This document shows, piece by piece, positions 37,646 through 50,778 of a stretch of DNA of 64,000 nt (its first letter is position 1; each line of letters starts with the position of its first letter). Both the position numbers and the translations under genes were made by a program. The DNA is from Neckera pumila (Eukaryota; Streptophyta; Bryopsida; Hypnales; Neckeraceae). The notes under the pieces were generated by a model that saw nothing but the letters and a program-made list of their open reading frames with translations, ran no database searches and was not told the DNA's origin. Location: NCBI GenBank assembly GCA_963969595.1, contig OZ018416.1, positions 17,190,065-17,254,064 of the forward strand, read 5' to 3'.

Positions 37646-38002
37646 TCGCTAGTCCATCTTTTTTTAGTAGCTTGGATCACAATATTTCTCTCGACAAACA
37701 GTCAAAGTTCAATTCTGTTAACCCTTTAAAGAGCAAAAAAGTATAATTTGGTCTCAAGTTTTTTAAAGAAATTTGAAAGGTATATAGAAGATTATTACTC
37801 ATGTTCAAAAGCATGTTCCGCTTTCAATCAACACATGCAACGTTCTTCACTCATTCTAGTAATATAAAAAAGCATCCCTTTTACATTATACTTTCCATAG
37901 TATTATTAACCAAAATGGTCTCCTTAAAACTATGAATCCATGATCTCCAAAGGATTAATTAGGGAACCATGCATTGCTAGACTAAGTTTTCTGGGGGTGA
38001 TT

Positions 38003-38470
38003 CATTAGGAAAAAGATGAACCTTGGAAGAGGCCGTGAGACCTGAGAACGTAGGAAACGCAAGCCGGAAAAAACAAACTTAATTAATTAATTAATTTTTT
38101 TCTTTTGCGAAAGCGAATTGCAGGCGCAGAACGGCGCAGAACATCAGGGAACAGTACAGCTGAACTGCTTAAAAAAACATTAAAAAAACAATTTAATAAA
38201 ATAAATTCAAAATTACAAAAATTTTAGATCTGATATAGCACCACTCATGCCATGTCAGATTGCAATCATTACAATTTTGTTATTTTATTATTTTTATTAT
38301 TTTTTATGATTGTTTTTTATTTTTTATTAATATCTTTTTAATATTTTAATATTTTAAGTATTTTTTAAATATTTTTTTATTGTAAATCATTGTTGAGTTC
38401 CCTTGAGTTCCCTGGAGGGGAAGCTTACACTACGAAGGAGCCCCTTCCAGGGCTCATTTTTTTCCTAATG
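38003..38470. mobile_element. 468-bp element with ~30-bp terminal inverted repeats
   Basis: CATTAGGAAAAAGATGAACC followed by TTGGAAGAGGCC pairs with GGAGCCCCTTCCAGGGCTCA followed by TTTTTTTCCTAATG. The interior is extremely AT-rich with no coding potential. No clear target duplication was seen. Confidence 0.7.
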
Positions 38471-39299
38471 TGTATCAATTGCAATTTTCAATTTTCAAAG
38501 TGAGTAAGGCAGAGTCCTAAGAAATTTCAAACCACACAGTTATTTCCTCTCTTGAGCCTTGCGAATGATTTTGGGGCTAATGAACCATGATTGTCAAGAA
38601 TGATACGCTACTACAGCTACTAATTACATTGTTACAGCTCGTCAAGCATGTATGCTCATTTTAAAGACAAAAGATTGAAGTTTAGTCAATTGCACATTAG
38701 CGATTAGCACAGTCTGAGTTCTATGTACCATAACTCTACATCAATTAACTAAAATTCACCTATCCAAGCAAAATCACCATACAACGTCTTGTAAACCAAA
38801 GCAACAAACATGTGAAAAGAAAGCAAGACAATCATAAAACACGCAGCTCAGCTTGTGTATCCATCCACAATTCAAAACTTGGTAATAGTGTATTAAAGTT
38901 TGAGGACGAGTCCCGAGCTCTACAAAGGTAGCAAATGACACCTTAATCAAAGATATCAACTCATCAACCATTTTCAAAAGATTGCTTGACTTTGTTTTTA
39001 TAGTTCACCAATCTACCATGGATTCTTTGTAGGGCATGGTGTGAAGATTGAAATGCATTTGTGAGACCATTCTAGCACAAACTAAGGCCTAGTGATTTGA
39101 TAAGCGATTCTTGAGTTTGTTCTTCAAAAATGAAACATTTGAGAAAAGTCTTGTGTCTTCAATGCTTCCAAACTTCTACAAAAAACTTCAACCAATCAAT
39201 CAAAAGAGTCCTTTTTTGTAACCTCTAGAGGCAGAAAACATTCAAAACTCTCATTTCCATTGCTATTTGTTGAGTGCAAAACTTTTAAAATTTTTTTTT

Positions 39300-40880
39300 T
39301 GCATATCTAATTGTAGGAATGTGTGCTAAACTAGTATGATATTGTGTGGAAGAATTTTTATAAACTTTGACCACATATATTGCAAGATATTTGCATTTAA
39401 AGTGAAGAATACGAGTTTTTTTTGCACTTGACCTAGTTCATTTTATTGGCTTTGAATCTTCTTAACTAAATTTTTTTTGCTTTAGAGATATTGAGCTTCT
39501 AATTTTTTAATTGAAAAATTGAATTGAAAACCTCAAAAAAAAATTCAAGAGAATTTTTTAATATATTTTGATTCTCAAGAAAATTGCTAAATTAATAGAA
39601 ACAGGTTCAAAATAGAAGAAAAAGTTGAATTATTAATAGCTCAAAGATGGACTTGAAACACACAAATTTCATTTGTAAGATTGTTTTAGCAAGCATTGAA
39701 ACCATGTGCAACTGTATTTTTTGAAAAATTGTGAAAATTCAATTCAAAAAAGAATCTTGCAAGCTTTTTTTTAAAAACAAGATGTTTGGATTGCCAGAAA
39801 AAAAAGACTCTCCATAACTTTTTCATCACTGGTCTAAATATATAGAATGAATAAAATCTTTCCATGTTAGTAGAAAAAATATTTCTATGAGAAAAAAAAT
39901 TTATAAATTTAGTTTGAGTTTTTGCAATTTAATTATACTGCCTAGTAATCCCCTGACCAATTCAAACTTTAGATGGCGTAATTTTTGCTCTCAAGCACCA
40001 ATTGAAATAAAAATTATATTCCCCTTAAGCTAAATAATGTCAAGATGGAACTTTTGGACTTTGGGGGTTAAGTATCCAAACAGCAATCAAATTCATCTAG
40101 AATTCAACAAGTCCTATAATGAGCCAAACCATGGCACTAGAAACAATACAACAACAATCTTCCAACTAAGATACAACAATTTAACGCAGGCATGCATCCA
40201 ATTCCTACATCTACATATTAGATCCTCCCCTTTGCCATGATTTTAGAAATCCTTTATCATCATGACAATGCACTTAGAAAAGGGATGTGTCAATGTGGGA
40301 TATAGCATGGGTCATCTCACATTTTACCAATTTAGTTTTTTGCACCTTGTGTGAGTGTATAACTAGATTATAGGATTTTGAGTCCTCTTAACTTAAACTT
40401 TTTGCACTACAAATTTTGAATTAAAAAAACAGATGTTAATTGAAGAATTGAGTTGAGAATCTAGGAAAAAGTTTAAGAGTACACACTTGATTTTTCATTC
40501 TTTAAGAATTTGTTAAAAAAAAGAAGGTACAAGATAGAAGGAAAACCTAAATAGCTAATAGCTCCAAGAAAGAATTGAAATACAGTAATTCTAGTAGTAA
40601 GATTGTTCTAGTGAGCAAATTGAACCTTGTAGAACCTTCTCTTTTTAAATGTAAAAATTGAGTTAAAAAATGAATACGTTATTTCTTCTGGAAAGTATAA
40701 AGATTGCTTGCAAAAAAAGAAACTCTATAACCTTCATACAACTAATCCAAATAGACTGAATCAAAAGCTTCCATGTAGACAAAAATATAATCTATGAGAG
40801 AGAAAGTTTGGAAATTTTCATTTCAAGTTTTTTCTTATTGTTGCCTTGCAAACTCTATTTTTTGTGCCTAGTCTAGTATA
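39300..40880. repeat. Two decayed direct copies of a dispersed repeat
   Basis: Segments 39300-39930 and 40330-40880 align in order over several blocks: GAATCTTCTTAACT versus GAGTCCTCTTAACTT, GTAAGATTGTTTTAGCAAGC versus GTAAGATTGTTCTAGTGAGC, and ACTCTCCATAACTTT versus ACTCTATAACCTT. A more distant relative lies at 10880-11450. Probably remains of an old retroelement (inference). Confidence 0.5.
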
Positions 40881-41748
40881 AATTTTGCTATTGGGCACTG
40901 CCATTGAAATAAAAAAATTAGAAGAACTTATGTATTTTTCTATTGTCGAAAATATTTCAAAAAAACACTCTAAAAATTGAGATCATAGGAACCTACCCAA
41001 ACCTTCAAGAAACACTTGGGATTTTAGAGATTAAGGACAAATGATAGTCTCTCATTGGATTAAAAAATGTATGTTCATTTCCATAACTTGGGTTTGCTTT
41101 AGTATTATGATGGACTTTTCTCCAAATCCTTGATTATGCATAGTTGACCAAGATCCAAACATCCAGCATTGAAGTTATCTCTAGTAATTTCAAACCATAG
41201 CCTCATTATGATAAAAAAAAACATATCTTGCCACTTCTTTGGCTTGGCATGTTATTTCTCATAATGGAGCTATGCTTTCACATTACCTAGTTCATATTAT
41301 AGAGTGAGATTTAGATGGTTCTTCATTTTGTAAGCAGTCTAGTTTATAATTTATTGCATGCCTTAACCTAATAAAGACCTCAAGGCCTAAAAATATCAAA
41401 TGAATGGATTTCAAGGAAATTGTAGAAACAAAAAATGAACCTATTCATCCAATAAGCAAATCACTTTTTGGTTGCCTACCTCAATGATAGGCCTCTTCCT
41501 TTTGGGGGTTAAATTAGATATTTGATGGTCACCTTGATTTTTCCTATCAATAAGAATGAAATAATTTTTTATATTCACACTATTTTAAATTAATATAAGC
41601 TTATATCACCATTTGATTATCCTTCTATAGTTGTTTTAAATCAAATTGGGAATGTTGACTTTTAAATAGCAAGGTGTTTAACTGTTGGTAGGTAATATTC
41701 ACTTCTTGAATGATTTCATCATAAATGACAAACAACAAACCTATATAT

Positions 41749-42272
41749 GGTAAATCAACCTATGGCAGGCAGACCACCTAATGCAGACATCTACAAAACC
41801 ACCCATTACAGTCTTACATCAACCCATTTTAGATTTTTATCAATAAATGAGATTATGACTTCATTGGATTGGTTAGTGGCCAAATCAATGCCTTGGGAGA
41901 TGGCCATGGAGTTATTAGTGACTGTCATAGGACACTTACACCTTTTTAGTGTAAACTTGTCATAGAAAGTTATTTTTTTTATTCCTTCATGTCATGGCTA
42001 TGTTAGAAAATCTGGTGATTGCTTTAGATGGTAAGATGAACATTATGGAAACACTTTTTGCTGATTTGAGGTAGTCTATAGACTCTTTTAGAGCACTTGG
42101 GCAAAACACTTTGGAAATTTATAACTAATTCATACTTTGTCCAAAAAATAAAATTTCAACTATTGCCTTCATGTCTCACATTTGTCTTTGTATGAAAAAG
42201 AAATTGATTCTTATTCCTAATGACAACATACCAAACCGGCACCCATTTTGCCTGCCATAGGCAGGTTTACCT
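41749..42272. mobile_element. Possible ~520-bp element with short inverted ends
   Basis: GGTAAATCAACCTATGGCAG plus GCA at the left pairs imperfectly with TGCCTGCCATAGGCAGGTTT plus ACC at the right. No target duplication was found and the interior has no convincing frame. Confidence 0.45.
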
Positions 42273-43541
42273 TACTTGATTTGAGAATCTTTCAATTTTA
42301 TATACAATTGTATGTATATGATGAAACAACTTCTACCTGTCAAGTTGTGAACACACGTGAAGCTTGTTTGTCTCCTTGAGGTAATTTCATGACTGAAAAT
42401 CAAGTGTACTGACGCTGCCTTACCAAGAAGACTGATGCCCCAGTCTCTTTTTCTATACAGAGAGATTGTAGTCTTTTCGGAAGGACACTATACCATGACT
42501 CTTTTGGGGGGCAAAATAGTACCAAAATGTACCAAGGAGAAAATAATTTGGCTAAAAAATGGCAACAAACCATGAACTTTTTTGAATGAAAATTTCAAAT
42601 TAAAAAAAATCTTGGATGAATTACCAAATTGTTGATGATAATAAAATTATGGCTTGAATTATGGACATGTGATATGTACTAATGTGATATTTTTCATCTA
42701 ATATATTGATGAATGTTGACATCTGAAGCGCCTCTATAACATTTTATATTGCTATTTTGCACTTCATAAAAAATTAAAATAAAAAATTGCTCTATACAAT
42801 ATAGTTGCATTCGGAATGTCAGTTGAGATGTAGCAATCCATTCACAAATGTCAATATTCCTTCAATGACACACTTTTGTTTTCAAAATCTTACGCAAGGT
42901 AGAGCCATCCATAATCGACCGAGTAAACAATTCTAATATGATTTGGAGTAGTGAAGGCAAAACAAATATTTTTCAGAGGTACATCGATAGAAATGACAAG
43001 GATTGCAAAAAAATTGGTAATTTTATCACTTGAATTGAAATAACTATGAATTTTGGGAGGCAAAAAGTGCTCTGGACCCCTGGCAAACTTCTAGACTCTT
43101 CCAATTTGATCATTCAATAACTTTTTTCCTAATCATTATTTCCTACTTTCTTTCTCAAAACTTGGGACATATATCATGTATTTATTAGTTCCAACCTTGA
43201 AAAGGAAAAAAAAAGCCATTCTAAGCTTGGTAAAAAATACGTGCACCTATAGGTTGGCAATGGGTCACTGGTCGGGAATGGGTGGCTCTACTTTGGCATT
43301 CAAATCTTTATGATCCACTTAACATTTGTTGATTTGGACAAATACTCATTTCCTAGGTTTATTCCAATCATTAAAGACCATAACTTCACTGCACTAGAGA
43401 GCAATACTTTGGATATCTATCAACAATGACATCTTAGAATTGACATTTTATTAAAATAGCAATCATGCTCAAATTCTTCTTAGGGCGATTTTAGATGGTA
43501 TTATCATAGGACCAATAAGACCACTTCACCTGTGCAGCTAA

Positions 43542-44000
43542 GGCTCAATTCAGACCGGGATGTCCAATGGTGGTGGACAAGATAATATCCAATTTCATTG
43601 GTCAATCATAGGATTTTTTCTGCTAGAATATTCACATCGAAGGGACATTTACTTGAAGTGAACGCCATGAACATCATCACCTATTCCCTTCAAAACTCAA
43701 GATGAAGCGATACTTGTAGTGCACAGATTAGGATCAAATTAGGAGATGATCCAAATTTTGTGTGGTACATTTATCCCATAAGAAAGGAGTTGTAAAGGAG
43801 CTTCTATGGAATAATAATACATCTACAAAAGAGCTTTCACAAATACAATTCCACCGGGTGTCCAATTCCTAGCGTGAAGCCATGCACCCAATGCACAAAA
43901 TCCATGATGACATGGCAATTTCTGTTTACACCAAGGCGGACAAAATAATAGACTAAAGATTTTGTCCACTACCATTGGACGTCCCAGTTTGAACCGGGCC
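43542..44000. mobile_element. Tourist/PIF-Harbinger-like MITE with TAA target duplication
   Basis: The element is 459 bp. The left end GGCTCAATTCAGACCGGGAT continues GTCCAATGGTGGTGGACAA. The right end is the inverted partner TTGTCCACTACCATTGGACG continuing TCCCAGTTTGAACCGGGCC. It is flanked by TAA at 43539-43541 and TAA at 44001-44003. A 3-bp TAA/TTA target duplication with GG(C)CC-type ends fits the PIF/Harbinger superfamily. Confidence 0.8.
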
Positions 44001-44039
44001 TAAAAGAGGAGGAATGCCTCGCAACTTTGGAACGTCAAT

Positions 44040-46356
44040 GACTCTATGATGAGAATCGTAGTCAAATGGACGGCTGGACGGAACAATGAAACGTCCGTTC
44101 ACTATCAGACGAAATATCACCATCGTTCGTTCTCAGGAGGACGAAGACGAGAAACGTTCGTTCACTCGAGACGAAGTCATGTGCACCCGCCTTGAATGCT
44201 ACGGCAAAGCACAGCACCTGCGTAGGCAGTGGCTCTTGTACACCCATCTGCAAGCCCTACCTCAGTGCTGCAGCAGCGCCCCTCGCTCCCAAATGCATTT
44301 TCGCAGAGCCTTCTTCTTCTGACACTACTGTTGTGCCAGCGGTGAGATTCGCCGTCGTTTTTCGTCTGAGTGAGTGCGATCTGGTTAGTACACACTCCTC
44401 GTACGATTTTCGTGGTTAGTAAACAATCCCTTAACCCCGATCTTGCGCAGTCCAAGCGTCGAAACCGGGTGCTTCTTGGTTCTGGAGTTTCGTTTGCTGG
44501 GATCGATTGATCGTTGAGCAGAAAATTGTCACTGACGTTTGGTGCGATCAGTAGTGTAGCTTCTTAATTTCGTCGGAAGTCGACAATTTCGCTGGCAAGA
44601 ATGAAAACCTAGTTCAATTTGGTTGTGAGCTTCGAATTTCAGGAATTTGGCGGAATTTGAGGAAGAGAATCGTCGAAGGTGGAATTCGTAGAGTGCTTTT
44701 TGCAATTTTATTGCGTTCAGTCGCGTGAAAGACCTCCTTTAGGGTTTCTGCTTGATCGTCATTTGTGCTGTGTGTGAATGGCCATGAGCTGCTTTCGTAT
44801 GTTGAATATTGAGATGTTGAGTGTTTCAAGTAGTTGGAAAGGAGGGGTGGTTGTTACTTGGGAGAGTAAAATTTGTGTTGGGTTTGTGTTTTACAGAGTA
44901 TTTTTACGGTGCTACTGATGCCAAAATAGAGTCCGTGTTGAGTCCTTGTGCATTCTCCGCAGAGTGCGAATGTCCATGACCTGCTTTTTGTGTTGAATTT
45001 CGAGAAATTGAGTGTCTCAGTGGGGAGACTGAGGTGTGTTGGGCAGAGTATAATTCGTGTTGGGATTTTTATTTTACAGAGACAAATTTCAAGTTAGAAC
45101 AAAGACTTGGTCAAATCATCTCGATCGCATCATCAAACCTGGAGGTGCCGTAGGTGCTGCTTTTATTTGCATCTCAGTGGGGCCCTTGGATTCATTAGAC
45201 CCGATTTCCACGCGGAACAATTTATGGCAGTGAAACTTGAATTCAATTGTGTTGAGGATCGGAAGCGGATGCTGCCGTTATTGTGCGAGTTGATGACGGT
45301 TTGGAGCAATTCAAGAGTGGACCCCGGACCCAGAGGCGATGGTCATCTCATGCCACGGAGATGTTGCTTGAGGAGGTTGACTACATCACAACATATCTCT
45401 GCGTACTCGTTGTGACGCTGCTCATTTTTATCAACGGAGGCTGCAACTTTGAAGTTCTTAGTACACCGAGTAACGAGGTTTCTTATCTCCGAGGTACAAC
45501 GATTGTTGATTTTTATGAAATGGAGAAATCTCTCTGCTTTGTGTGGTCCTCATTAATCCCTATGTACAATGGAATTCGTGAAGGTTGAAGACTTCAGAGT
45601 TACCTTGTGAGACCTTGATGTGAATCTAATGGAATCCGTTTCACAAACCCTAAGATTCTCTGGAAGAGCTGTGTACTCTGTAATGGAATTGGAGACTTGT
45701 TCATAAAGCCTGAAGGTTAACCCCGAAAGGACCAAGAAGCCCAAATTGACCCTCATTTGTCGGATGATGTGAAGCGGTTACTTCCCGTGGTGGCCCCATT
45801 TTTGGTGTTTTAAGCGTTTTTTGAGTAGCTCATACGGGGGCTTTCGTTTTCCCAAATTTATGTCTTTGATCAGGTCATGTAGGGAGTTTCTTTATCGTGT
45901 CCAATTTTATTCATGTTTGAACTGACCTGTTCAATGTTCTTCACTGATTCTGGTGATTTAAAATTTGGTTCAATGGAATTATCCTTTTCACAATGTGATC
46001 AATCAAATTGGTCGTTTTATGATTATGAATCCTGGGTCGTATAGGGGTTAATGAGGGCCGGGTTCTGGCTTCAGATTTGAGACTCTGTCCTGCCATGTGT
46101 GTTGGGAATTTTTTGTCCAAGCGTGAACTTTTTTTCTTTGTTCTGAGTTCTGATGGACTAATATCAGGGTTGTGACGAGTTTGAGTTTGTTCAGTTTTTA
46201 TCGCCCTCTAGGGTTGTTTGGTGCAAGCGCTGTAACTGGGAGGAGCATGGAGTTTGCAGGTGATCAACTGGCAGAAACTCAGAGGAGAAGCTGGCGAAGG
46301 ATAGGGACTTCGATGGAACTGACGAGGAGCTGGGGCAGGGTTTCCAGTATTCGCAG
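44040..46356 (+). other. Probable promoter and long 5' leader of PLD zeta
   Basis: GC content rises from about 44.04 kb. Several short upstream frames occur, the longest being 102 codons at 45107-45415, without recognisable domains. Two tandem copies of a block at about 44764-44900 and 44945-45082 both end in TTTTACAGAG, which resembles a 3' splice site. At least one leader intron is therefore likely. I cannot fix the transcription start or the leader exons. Confidence 0.45.
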
Positions 46357-49300
46357 ATGCAAGCCTCGCCAACGAGGGGGGCTTCTCCTCCACGAATGCT
46401 TATGGAGGAAGACCCCATATTCAAAGAGCCTCCTGTGGCAACCGTCGTTAGTGTTTCCAGGTCCGAAGGGACGGCTTGGCAGCTGATCTACACAATAGAC
46501 TTCGAGTACCGGCAGTTCAAATGGCGACTTGTGAAGAAAGCGACTCAGGTTTTCTCCCTTCACAGTGCCATCAAATTCCGGGCGCTCGTTGAGGATCTCC
46601 AGGAGAAGCAAGAGCAGGCTCGAGAGTGGTTTCAGAACTTAGGAATTGGTGACCACACGGGAATCAACTTGCAGGAAGAGGAGGAGCCGGAGCAAGATGA
46701 TGCCCCTTCCACAACCAGAAAAGACATCCCCTCCAGCGCTGCGTTGCCTGTCATGCGGCCGGCTTTGGGACGCTTACCCACGATCACGTACAGGGCTCAG
46801 AATACTATGCAGGATTATTTAAAACATTTTTTGGACGATTTAGATATTGTGAACTCCCGGGAAGTCTGTCGTTTTCTAGAAGTTTCGAAGCTCTCGTTTT
46901 CCCTGGAGTACGGTCCAAAGCTTCATGAAGGCTTTGTCATGGTTCAGCATCTGCCGAACTATTCTCAGAATTCTGGATGCTTGGCTTGCTTGAAGTCGTG
47001 CTGCTGTTGTAATCCCAACTGGCAACGGGTTTGGGCGGTCCTGAAACCAGGGTTCCTTGCTATACTTGGAGATCCTTTTGATGCCAAGCCCCTGGACATC
47101 ATTGTTTTTGACGTTTTGCCACCCGTGGAACGTGGTGCTACAGAGGGTTTGATAGCACTGGCAAGGTTGAACAAGGAGCGGAACCCTTTGCGGTTCAGCT
47201 TCATGGTTACATGTGGAACCAGGTCTGTTAGAATTCGAACTCATCGAGCTGGACGGGCAAAGGACTGGGTTGCAAACATCAATGATGCAGGTTTGAGACC
47301 TCCAGAGGGGTGGTGTCATCCTCATCGGTTTGGCTCCTTTGCACCACCTCGTGGTTTCTCTGATGGTAGCGAGGCTCAGTGGTTTGTAGATGGAAAAGCT
47401 GCGTTTGAAGGAATCGCTACAGCAATTGAGAACGCTAGGTCAGAGATTTTTATTGCAGGCTGGTGGCTCTGTCCGGATCTTTACCTGAGACGCCCATTTA
47501 GCAGCAACGAAGCCTCCCGGCTGGACCACCTCCTGGAAGTCAAAGCGAAGATGGGAGTTCAAATTTTCATTTTGTTGTACAAAGAAGTGGCACTGGCTTT
47601 GAAGATCAATAGCAACTACACGAAGCAAAAGTTGCTTGGACTCCATGAGAACATCAAGGTTCTTCGCTTTCCTGACCATTTTTCCTCTGGAGTGTATCTA
47701 TGGTCGCACCATGAGAAATTTGTGATAGTCGATCACCATGTTTGTTTTCTTGGAGGGCTGGATTTGTGTTTCGGGCGTTACGATTCTCCTGAACACCGAG
47801 TTTCCGACTACCCCAGCGCCACTTGGCCTGGGAAAGATTACTATAATCCGAGGGAATCGGAGCCTAACTCTTGGGAGGACACGATGAAGGACGAGTTGGA
47901 CCGGCAGAAGGTTCCACGCATGCCGTGGCATGATGTTCACTGTGCGCTTTGGGGACCTCCTTGTCGCGATGTTGCCCGGCATTTTGTTCAGAGGTGGAAC
48001 TATGCAAAGCGCAGTAAAGCTCCCAACGAGAATACAATTCCGCTGCTTCTGCCCCAGCATCATATGGTCATTCCTCACTATCTGACAGGTGATCTCTTCC
48101 TTCGAGGTTGCTTCTTAGTGTGTCAGTACAGGGTTTTCAGTTGAATTAGTCTGTTCCATGACCTTTGACGACATTTTAAGTAGAATCTTTACTATAATTC
48201 ATGGGTGATCTACCCATGTTTTATGACTCCTTTTGATCATGGTGACCATAGGGCAACGTTAATTCTCCTTATGATGTTGTATAAAAGTTCCGAAAGCAGT
48301 CTAAATTTTGGTGAAAACACTGCTCCACTTAACAATTTTATGGCTTGTAGTTGGAGAGTTTGAAGGTGCTGCTTGCTTTCGTTCTTGCTCTTACTATCTT
48401 CCTTGACCCTTCCTGGTCAAAGTAGACTAAACAGTGTAGTCGATATGGTCGCTCTCTGAAACCCGCAGGCACATTCCTTTAGCAGTAGGGCGAATATGTG
48501 GATTTCAGAAGGTTGAATTTTTCTTATCAAATCTGAGATCTTTTCTCGTTGGTAATTTAGTATCAGTATTATTACTGTTCTAACATGACACTGGGATCAG
48601 GAAACGAAGAGATTGAAGCAAAGGCGGAGGTTGAAAATGAGCTCCAGAGACAATCATCTGCACATGAGCAGGCGGCGTCACCACGGTCCTCCTACTCCGA
48701 CATCCCCTTGCTGCTCCCGAAGGAGAGTGACCAAGAGGAAGCTGCTCAGGGTGAAAGTAACGAACTCGTTCCAATTTCTCGTCACCCCAGCATCTCCGGC
48801 ACTGAGATTGTTCAGGTTGCGCGTCATGCCAGCACTGAACTCGTGCAAGGAATTCAACGCGCTTTTATCGGTCTCTCACCGCTGCGAAGCCCACACGGGG
48901 CTGCTTCCAATGACGAAGAGAGGGCTTTGTTGTCTGATGTTCCTCTGCAAGCGTTTGTAGGAGACACAATTGTGGATGATGAGTCAAGGCGGAAGAGTAC
49001 TGGTCGGCCTAAGAGACACGCTCGTATACGGAAGCAGGGATCTAGATCGGAGTGGTGGGATGTGGATGAACACGAGTTGGGTGAATTTGACGCCATAGGA
49101 GAAGTAGGACCGCAGACGTCGTGTCGATGCCAAGTCATACGCAGTGTCGGCCAGTGGTCAGCAGGGACAAGCCAAGCCGAAGAACGCAGCATTCACGAGG
49201 CCTATTGCTCTCTCATCGAGAAAGCAGAGTATTTTGTGTACATTGAGAATCAATTTTTCATTTCTGGCTTGGAGGGGGACGACACCATTACCAACCGGGT

Positions 49301-50207
49301 GCTTCAAGCGTTGTACAGTCGCATAATGAGGGCGTACAAGGAGCACAGGTGCTTCCGGGTCATTGTGGTGCTCCCTTTACTGCCTGGATTCCAAGGTGGG
49401 GTCGATGACGGTGGCGCTGCTTCAGTACGAGCCATCATGCATTGGCAGTACCGGACAATCTGCAGGGGTAGAAACTCACTGCTGGAACGCCTTTCTAGTG
49501 AGCTCGGTGCACAAGCTGATGATTACATCTCCTTCTATGGGCTCCGCTCCCATGGAAAGCTTCACGAATCTGGACCATTAGCAACCAGCCAGATTTACGT
49601 GCACAGCAAGGTCATGATCGTCGACGACTGGTCGGTGCTCATTGGATCTGCCAACATCAACGACAGAAGCCTGCTGGGGTCCCGGGACTCGGAGCTCGCA
49701 GTGGTGTTGGAGGACAACCAGTTCATCAGGTCCAGTATGAACGGGAAGGTGTGGAATGCAGGGCGGTTTGCACACTCTTTACGGGTTTCTCTGTGGGCCG
49801 AGCATCTGGGTTTGCGTGCTAATGAAGTCAATGCAATTCGGGACCCTGTTTGCGACGCTACTTACAAGGACCTGTGGATGGCAAAAGCCAGAACCAACAC
49901 AACTATATACAAGGATGTCTTCGGGTCCATCCCTGATGATTCGATCCGGTCTCGTGTTGTGCTTCGTCAAGCCATTTCCTTGCGCAAGGACAAGATTAGC
50001 CACAACACCTTTGATCTGGGCATTGGCCCTGTGAATTCCAAGTCCGACGGTTCATCCCAGGATCGCCCTTCGGACCCTGATCAGAATTGTATAGATGCAA
50101 TTAGTGGCCATTTAGTATTCTTCCCCCTCACGTTCATGGCGGAGGAGGATCTGAGGCCTGTATTCAAGGAAAGTGAATACTACGCCTCCCCCCAGATATT
50201 CCACTGA
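46357..50207 (+). CDS. PLDZ: Phospholipase D zeta (PX-PH type)
   Basis: Hydrolyses phospholipids such as phosphatidylcholine to phosphatidic acid. The plant zeta class is Ca2+-independent and acts in membrane trafficking, auxin and phosphate responses. Two exons, 46357-48088 and 48601-50207, join in frame to 1112 residues (Arabidopsis homologues are about 1050-1100). In order: a PX domain (~30-105), a PH domain (~170-315) with a Cys-rich insertion CLACLKSCCCC, a first HKD motif H452-x-K454-x4-D459, an acidic low-complexity linker around 580-700, a second HKD H912-x-K914-x4-D919 followed by IGSANINDRSLLGSRDSE, and the conserved end ESEYYASPQIFH. No C2 domain is present. In the start frame a TGA lies about 100 bp upstream. 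A plausible longer N-terminus starting at 46247 is in another frame, so the N-terminus is uncertain. A coding region with a single intron is unusual for this family. Confidence 0.93.
48089..48600 (+). other. Only coding intron of PLD zeta
   Basis: A 512-bp intron with donor ACAG|GTGATC and acceptor GGGATCAG|GAAACG, phase 1. It falls in the variable linker between the first and second HKD halves, just after PQHHMVIPHYLTG. Confidence 0.85.
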
Positions 50208-50778
50208 CCGCTGCTTGGGGGACTGGCGAGAGGGTTCTTCTAGGTGCCTTCTTTGTGGAAGAGGAGTCTCATTTCTCCTCATAATTTGCGAGACCAATTG
50301 GTAACTGCCCCTCCCATTTGTATCACATATAATTGGAATAAGAAAGTAAAAGCGGTAGACTGTTTTCATAAAAGATTCGTAGTACACTTTGGGGGTACAA
50401 GTATTTTCATTGTCCCATTTGCTGCTTGTACAATCAGGTCGGTGGGTGGTATTGAAGGTACGTATGCTATTTCATTCATTTGTTTGGAAACAACTTCAAG
50501 TTGTCCCAGATTGGTTCTTCGTATAAATGCACTCCGAAAAAATCTCAGAAGAGGGGGACCGGGTCAAGCCAAAAGGCCAAATCCGCAAGACGGTGACTGG
50601 TGACATCTGGCAAATACAGGGGGGGCCAGCTATACACTGTACGAAACGTACTACTTTCTTATTAGCTTAGCGGGCCAGGCAGAGAGTCACGTGGCCAACC
50701 GGTAATAAATGAAAAACAGCACCAGTCAGAGCCCGCCCCAAATCTACTGGATTCGAGGAAGCCAGAGCGACTGACAAT
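50208..50778. other. Probable 3' untranslated region of PLD zeta and intergenic DNA
   Basis: No exon is recognised. The sequence after the PLD zeta stop lacks coding bias and probably holds its 3' end. Confidence 0.5.

Larger units (their letters stand above)
35745..43500. other. Large gene-poor AT-rich region
   Basis: About 7.8 kb without a convincing exon. It holds several small inverted-repeat elements (listed separately) and decayed dispersed repeats at 39300-39930 and 40330-40880. These two share motifs such as a CTTAACT-AAATTTTT-GC stretch, AAGATTGTT(T/C)TAG and CTC(C/T)ATAAC with each other and with 10880-11450. Short frames here are AT-codon artefacts. Confidence 0.6.

Noticed and set aside
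45107..45588. Frames of 102 and 101 codons in the PLD zeta leader
   Set aside because: Overlapping frames with no domain, in a region that looks like spliced leader. Possible upstream frames, but not supported as genes.
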